Under the pieces are notes generated by a model. That model was not told the origin of the DNA, made no database searches, and saw only the letters and a program-made list of their open reading frames with translations. A stretch of 9,261 bases of DNA, from positions 1-9,261 of the forward strand of contig CAYRHS010000126.1 in assembly GCA_964424125.1 (NCBI GenBank), given 5' to 3'. Every line of letters starts with the position of its first letter. The first letter of the stretch is position 1. Positions 5,625-9,261 of the stretch are shown here, one piece after another. Origin of the DNA: CAYRHS01 sp964424125 (GTDB lineage: Bacteria > Actinomycetota > Acidimicrobiia > IMCC26256 > JAOSJL01). A program made the translations under genes and the position numbers.

Positions 5625-6932
5625 ATGGCACGGGTCGTGGTGGTGGGCGGAGGGATCGCGGGGCTCTCGGCCGCGTGGCAGCTCCAGCAGGCCGGCGTGG
5701 AGGTCGTCGTGCTCGAGCAGGGTCACGAGGCCGGAGGCCGCATGCGCTCCTTCCAGTGGAACGGCACGTGGGTCGACCGGGGCGCGGGGGAGACGAGCGG
5801 CAACTCGGTCGAGATGCGCTCCACCGCCGAGGATCTGGGCACCGAGATCATCCCCCACCACGGCAACGAGCACCTCACCACGCGCGTGTACAAGGGGGGC
5901 GAGATCCACGAGGTCGACTCGATGGACCCGAAGAGCTACCTGCGCTTCGGGGCGATCAGCTGGACGGGCAAGGCCCGCATGGCGGCGGTGGGGGTGGCGA
6001 TCGCCCGGGCCATGCGTCGGCGCTCCGGTGACGGCTTCGATCCGATCGCGGGCGCCTGGGCAGACGACGAGTCGATCGACACCTGGCTCGGACGCGTCGC
6101 CCCGGACTTCCTCGAGTACGCGGTCGAGCCGATGCTCGCGGGCCAGGCGAGCTGGGACCCCGGCCAGGTCTCGAAGGGCTATTTCCTCAGTCTGTTCTCC
6201 TCACACCAGAACATCGACCTCTACACGTTCAAGGAGGGCATGGGGCAGGTGACCCGGACGCTCGCGCAGCACCTCGACGTCCGCACCGGCGCTTCGGCGA
6301 CGCGGCTGGAAGTGTCCGACCCGCCGCTACGCGTGGACTACGAGCAGGAAGGTGAGCAGCGCGCGATCGACGCCGAGCACGTGATCGTCGCGGTCCCCGG
6401 CTCGCGGGTGCTCGACTTCGTCGTGGGCCTCGACCTGATTCGGCGCACCTTCTTCCGTCGCGTGTTCTATGTCCCAGCCGAGTGGCTGTCGTTGCGCATG
6501 GCCGGGCCGCCGCCCGGGCTCGACGGCATGGTGTACTTCCCGCGCAAGGAGGATCGCGACATCGCCCGCGCGGGATGGCACCCGTACCCGACGAATCCAA
6601 ACGACTGGATGTTCACGATGCTCGGCAAGTACCAGTTCTACCGGAGCACGCTCGGCTGGGACGACGGCCGTACGTTCGCGGCCAAGATGGACGCGCTGCG
6701 ACGCTACTGGCCCGGTATCGACGACCACGTCGACGAGTGGAAACAGGAGCGGTGGCCGGAGGGGATCCCGAGCTTCCCGCCGGGGTACTGTCGAGATCTC
6801 GCCGCGTTCCGCTCGTTGCCGGCCCTGCGCGGCATCGGGTTCGCGGGCGACTACCTGCTCGGCCCCGCCACCGAGTACGCGTTCGAGACGGGCACGACCG
6901 CCGCTCGCGAGGCGCTCGCGCAGCTCGCTTGA
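5625..6932 (+). CDS. FAD-dependent oxidoreductase, amine oxidase/protoporphyrinogen oxidase-like
   Basis: 435 residues. The N-terminal Rossmann motif VVVVGGGIAGLSAAWQL (residues 4-20) is followed by VVVLEQGHEAGGRMRS (27-42), the dinucleotide-binding pattern of flavin-containing amine oxidases and HemG/HemY-type enzymes. Near the C-terminus RGIGFAGDYLLGPATEYAFETG (402-423) contains the second FAD motif (GDxxxGP). AEHVIVAVPG (about 250-259) is the usual mid-protein FAD-contact segment. The enzyme is likely cytosolic or membrane-peripheral; no transmembrane segment stands out. It could oxidise an amine or a C-C or C-OH bond. In this cluster, generation of a keto intermediate for the BKACE is a possible role (inference). 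It follows the binding protein gene by 42 bp with its own strong ribosome binding site. A haem role is not supported, because no other haem genes are present. Confidence 0.83.
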   Translation: MARVVVVGGGIAGLSAAWQLQQAGVEVVVLEQGHEAGGRMRSFQWNGTWVDRGAGETSGNSVEMRSTAEDLGTEIIPHHGNEHLTTRVYKGGEIHEVDSMDPKSYLRFGAISWTGKARMAAVGVAIARAMRRRSGDGFDPIAGAWADDESIDTWLGRVAPDFLEYAVEPMLAGQASWDPGQVSKGYFLSLFSSHQNIDLYTFKEGMGQVTRTLAQHLDVRTGASATRLEVSDPPLRVDYEQEGEQRAIDAEHVIVAVPGSRVLDFVVGLDLIRRTFFRRVFYVPAEWLSLRMAGPPPGLDGMVYFPRKEDRDIARAGWHPYPTNPNDWMFTMLGKYQFYRSTLGWDDGRTFAAKMDALRRYWPGIDDHVDEWKQERWPEGIPSFPPGYCRDLAAFRSLPALRGIGFAGDYLLGPATEYAFETGTTAAREALAQLA

Positions 6933-6974
6933 GGTCTGCGGTCCGACTGTGCCCGTTGCCTGGGTCTGCTCCCC

Positions 6975-8174
6975 GTGACCACCCGCTACGACGAGGAGCT
7001 CGCGGCCCTACCCGACCTCTACGAGCGCGCCCGGCGCGTCCCGGTGGATGAGCCCGCGGCCGTGCTCGGCCACGGGCGGAGCCCGCTGCTCGTCGTCGGA
7101 TCGGGCGGGTCGGCGAGCGTCGCTCGCCTGTTGGCGGATCTCGCGATGGCATCGACGGGCGTGGTCGCCCGGCCCCTGACCCCTCTGGAGCTGATCGGCA
7201 CAGCGCGCCTCGCGCCGGGGACGCGCGTCGCGCTCGTGAGCGCGCGTGGCGCCAACGCCGACGTGTTGGCGGCCTGGGACCGCGTGGTCGACGATGGCCT
7301 CCGCGACGTCCTGGTGCTCTGTGGCGATGCAACCGGCCCGCTCGGCCGCGCGGCCGCTGAGCACTCCGAGGCGGTGCTCGTCGAGTTCCCGCGCGTCGCG
7401 GCGCGGGAGGGATTCGTCGCCTGCGGTTCCGTCCTGGCTCCCGCGGTCGTCGGGGCTCTCGGGCTCGGAACAGAGCTGCCGCGCCGGTTCGAGGAGCTCT
7501 GGTCACGGGTACGCATCCCGGCTGCGGCCGAACACCTATGGGAGCGCTCGTCGCTGATCGTGCTCCACGGGCTCGGATGGCCCTGGGTGGGCAGCGATCC
7601 GCGCCAGTTGACGGCCGGTGAGCCGGAGGCGCCGCAGGACTCCTGGCCGCCCCTTCGCGGGATGCCCACTTCACGCTGGCAGGGGCTGCTCGAACTCGCC
7701 GANNNNNNNNNNCTCCACGGGCTCGCCACGGCGGGCGCGGCGCTCGACCTCGAATCGAAGTTCGCCGAGGGTGCCCTTGGCGCCGTGTCGCTCTCCGACT
7801 TCCGGAACTTCGCGCACGGGCGCTATCTCGAGCTCGAGCGACGGGTGCCCGAGACGGCGGTGCTGATGTTGGAATCCGTCGGGGACGCGCGCGTCGCCGG
7901 CGCGACCGCCGAGCGCCTGCCGTCCGACGCGCTCGTCGAACGGGTCCGGGTGGCGGGCGACCCGCGTGCCGCCGGGGTGGGGGCTCTCCTCGCCGTGCTC
8001 CACCTCGCCGGGGCGGCCGCTCACGCGCGGGGGGTGGACCTCGCCGCGGGCGGTCGCGAGCCGTTCGGGCCGACCCTCTACGGGCTCGACGTCTCGGGAG
8101 AGGCGCCGGCGCCGCCGGTCGAGGGGCCGGCGCCGTCGGGCGAAGGTTCCTCGGACTTGCCCCCGGCGAGATAG
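6975..8174 (+). CDS. SIS-domain phosphosugar-binding protein, interrupted by a scaffold gap
   Basis: 399 residues as given, four of them unknown. The first SIS half is clear: LLVVGSGGSASVARLLAD (residues 38-55), where GSGGSA is the phosphosugar-binding loop, then TRVALVSARGANADV (83-97), the counterpart of SxSGxTxD, and VLVLCGDATGPL. The second half has AALDLESKFAEGALG (255-269) and DFRNFAHGR (275-283), where ESK resembles the Glu-Leu-Lys region of GlmS/AgaS-type isomerases and deaminases. Substrate is unknown; a phosphorylated sugar or amino sugar is likely. The start is the GTG at 6975: the frame is closed by the stop of the upstream gene at 6930-6932 and has no other standard start, and the ribosome binding site is poor. 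Residues 201-242, before the Ns, do not look like SIS sequence and may be an assembly error. The last 26 residues (SGEAPAPP onward) are a Pro/Gly/Ser tail overlapping livF on the other strand. Confidence 0.75.
   Translation: MTTRYDEELAALPDLYERARRVPVDEPAAVLGHGRSPLLVVGSGGSASVARLLADLAMASTGVVARPLTPLELIGTARLAPGTRVALVSARGANADVLAAWDRVVDDGLRDVLVLCGDATGPLGRAAAEHSEAVLVEFPRVAAREGFVACGSVLAPAVVGALGLGTELPRRFEELWSRVRIPAAAEHLWERSSLIVLHGLGWPWVGSDPRQLTAGEPEAPQDSWPPLRGMPTSRWQGLLELAXXXXLHGLATAGAALDLESKFAEGALGAVSLSDFRNFAHGRYLELERRVPETAVLMLESVGDARVAGATAERLPSDALVERVRVAGDPRAAGVGALLAVLHLAGAAAHARGVDLAAGGREPFGPTLYGLDVSGEAPAPPVEGPAPSGEGSSDLPPAR
7563..7575 (+). repeat. 13-bp direct repeat, left copy (second copy 7713-7725)
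   Basis: CTCCACGGGCTCG occurs here and again at 7713-7725, where it begins with the very first base after the run of Ns. The copies are 150 bp apart and in the same reading frame (LHGL in both). Placement of one copy exactly at the contig edge suggests an assembly cause and not a biological repeat. Confidence 0.7.
7703..7712. other. Scaffold gap (10 Ns)
   Basis: Ten unknown bases inside the SIS gene. The frame is kept across the run as written, but runs of exactly 10 Ns are often placeholders, so the true size may be different or even negative (overlap). Confidence 0.95.
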
Positions 8175-8842
8175 GACTGCTCGATCTCGGCGAGCTGGCT
8201 CTTCAGGTCCTCGGAACGTCCCTCCAGCTCGACGCGGCCGCGACGCATCACGTAGGCGCGGTCGGCGATCTCGAGTGCCTGGCGAGCGTGCTGCTCGACC
8301 AGGAGCACGCCGACGCCGTGGTCCGCGGCGGCGCGCACCGCCCGCATCAGTCGGGTCACGACGAGGGGAGCGAGACCCAGGGACAGCTCGTCGGCGAGGA
8401 GGAGCCGGGGCCGTGATGCCAACGCACGCGCGAGTGTGAGGATCTGCTGCTCGCCTCCCGAGAGCAGGCCCGCCTTCCGGCGCAGTAGGGGTTCCAGCTC
8501 GGGGAACAGGGCCAGCGCGTCGGCACTCTCCCCGCGGCCGAGCCGGAGATTGGCGTTGGCGGTGAGGCCCATGAACACCGAGCGATCCTCGGGGACGAGC
8601 GCCAGACCCTGCTTGGCCCGGCGGTGCAAGGGTGCCTTTGTCTGTTCGCCGAACAGCTCGACGTGGCCGTCGAGGGGCTGCATCACGCCTGCGAGGGTCA
8701 TGATCGTCGTGGTCTTGCCCGCCCCGTTGGGCCCCAGCAGCGCGACCACCTCGCCCTCGCCGATCTCGAGGTCGAGCTCGCGTACCGCGGCGAGGCTCCC
8801 GTACCCCGCCGACATCGTCCGGGCGGCGAGGAGCGTGCTCAT
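8078..8842 (-). CDS. livF: Branched-chain amino acid-type ABC transporter ATPase LivF
   Basis: 254 residues. All ABC ATPase motifs are present in order: Walker A GPNGAGKTT (37-45), the LivF-typical LVPEDRSVFMGLTANANL (82-99), the signature LSGGEQQ (127-133), Walker B LLLADELSLGLAP (147-159, with DEL in place of the more common DEP), and VLLVEQHARQAL with the switch His. LivF pairs with LivG as the cytoplasmic ATP-hydrolysing half of LivHMGF-type importers. The ATG at 8842 overlaps the livG stop (ATGA), so the two are coupled. The family normally ends near IEQSYLAGG; here 26 further Ser/Pro/Gly-rich residues follow (229-254), encoded opposite the SIS gene tail. It may energise uptake with the lipoprotein at 2190-3440, but its operon probably has its own binding protein upstream outside the window. 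Confidence 0.92.
   Translation of the reverse strand: MSTLLAARTMSAGYGSLAAVRELDLEIGEGEVVALLGPNGAGKTTTIMTLAGVMQPLDGHVELFGEQTKAPLHRRAKQGLALVPEDRSVFMGLTANANLRLGRGESADALALFPELEPLLRRKAGLLSGGEQQILTLARALASRPRLLLADELSLGLAPLVVTRLMRAVRAAADHGVGVLLVEQHARQALEIADRAYVMRRGRVELEGRSEDLKSQLAEIEQSYLAGGKSEEPSPDGAGPSTGGAGASPETSSP
8102..8134. terminator. Candidate bidirectional hairpin between convergent genes
   Basis: GGCGCCGGC (8102-8110) and GCCGGCGCC (8126-8134) form a perfect 9-bp all-GC inverted repeat with a 15-nt loop. It lies in the overlap of the convergent SIS and livF genes, where termination for both strands is expected. No T tract follows on either strand, so it would be a non-canonical terminator; high-GC bacteria often use such structures. 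Strong GC bias makes chance inverted repeats common. Confidence 0.4.
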
Positions 8843-9261
8843 GACCGGACCGCGGTCTCGGGCTCGGCGTCCGCGGCCGTGCCGAGGTAGGCGGCGATGA
8901 CCGCTTCGTCGCGACGGATCTCGCCGGGGGTGCCCTCGGCGATCTTGCGCCCGAAGTCCATCGCGACGATTCGGTCGCAGGTGTTGAGGACCATGCTCAC
9001 GTCGTGTTCGATGAGCAGGATCGCGAGGCCCCAGTCCTCGGCCAGCCGGCGAACGAGGTCGCTCAGGTCGGCGGTCTCGCGGTCGTCGAGGCCCGCCGCA
9101 GGCTCGTCGAGGAGCAGGACGGACGGCGCCGTCGCGACCGCGCGGGCGATCCCGACGAGGCGCCGGCTCCCGTAGGGAAGCTCGCCGGGCCTGCGGTCGA
9201 GGTGGGCCTCGAGCCCGAACTCCTTCACCGCGGCGACGGGGTGGGGGAGAGCGGTGGATTC
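8839..9261 (-). CDS. livG: Branched-chain amino acid-type ABC transporter ATPase LivG, C-terminal fragment
   Basis: The frame runs off the right edge, so the true start is outside the window; an internal GTG at 9228 is not the start, because family sequence continues before it. The last 140 residues are seen: GELPYGSRRLVGIARAVA (the LivG form of the signature, PYGxQR), Walker B SVLLLDEPAAGLD, and ILLIEHDVSMVL with the switch His. The AMDFGRKIAEGTP and VIAAYLG segments near the end are typical of LivG. Walker A is beyond the edge. LivG works with LivF, which overlaps it by 4 bp, to power a LivHM permease for branched-chain amino acids or related compounds. The permease genes are expected just outside the window upstream. 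Confidence 0.9.
   Translation of the reverse strand, partial: ESTALPHPVAAVKEFGLEAHLDRRPGELPYGSRRLVGIARAVATAPSVLLLDEPAAGLDDRETADLSDLVRRLAEDWGLAILLIEHDVSMVLNTCDRIVAMDFGRKIAEGTPGEIRRDEAVIAAYLGTAADAEPETAVRS

Noticed and set aside
5625..6932. Assignment as protoporphyrinogen oxidase (hemG/hemY)
   Set aside because: FAD motifs are shared by many amine oxidase-like enzymes and no haem biosynthesis genes are nearby, so only the superfamily is claimed.
6933..6969. GGTCTGC direct repeat (6933-6939 and 6963-6969) between the FAD oxidoreductase and SIS genes
   Set aside because: Seven bases in GC-rich DNA is within chance, and no inverted symmetry or promoter boxes are nearby.

Overview
The window is GC-rich DNA (roughly 70% G+C by eye) with overlapping or nearly abutting genes, GTG starts at several genes, and a lipoprotein with a short hydrophobic leader. 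This points to a high-GC actinomycete, perhaps an uncultured one known from a metagenome assembly. A run of 10 Ns at 7703-7712 shows that the sequence is a scaffold. The lineage is an inference from composition and gene style; no rRNA or other marker gene is present.

Layout. (1) 1-1256, plus strand: the C-terminal end of a CbbQ/NorQ-type MoxR AAA+ ATPase, overlapping by 4 bp a complete ribokinase-family sugar kinase. (2) 3440-1253, minus strand: a two-gene operon of a lipid-anchored solute-binding protein of the branched-chain amino acid (LivK/Peripla_BP_6) type and a beta-keto acid cleavage enzyme (BKACE, DUF849). (3) 3496-8174, plus strand, divergent from (2) across only 55 bp: a protein that fuses a GntR winged helix to a 5-formyltetrahydrofolate cyclo-ligase-like domain; a second Liv-type binding protein without a signal peptide; an FAD-dependent amine oxidase/protoporphyrinogen oxidase-like oxidoreductase; and a SIS-domain phosphosugar-binding protein. 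(4) 9261-8078, minus strand: the end of livG and a complete livF, convergent with the SIS gene. The matching permease genes probably lie beyond the right edge.

How the parts may work together (inference). The divergent arrangement suggests that the GntR/5-FCL fusion controls uptake (lipoprotein, Liv ATPases) and breakdown (BKACE, FAD oxidoreductase) of one small carboxylate- or amine-containing compound. The leaderless binding protein, coupled to the regulator gene by a 4-bp overlap, could be a cytoplasmic sensor, as AmiC is for AmiR. The fusion regulator and the leaderless binding protein are the most unusual parts. A near-consensus promoter (TAGACA-N17-TATCAT) for the lipoprotein operon lies in the divergent gap, with a short inverted repeat over its -10 box.

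Caveats. The BKACE lacks the glutamate expected as a zinc ligand. The SIS gene is interrupted by the scaffold gap and probably carries an assembly artefact there. There is no stretch over 300 bases without a gene; the longest gaps are 55 bp (3441-3495), 42 bp (5583-5624) and 42 bp (6933-6974). I see no tRNA, rRNA, insertion sequence, CRISPR array or attachment site.
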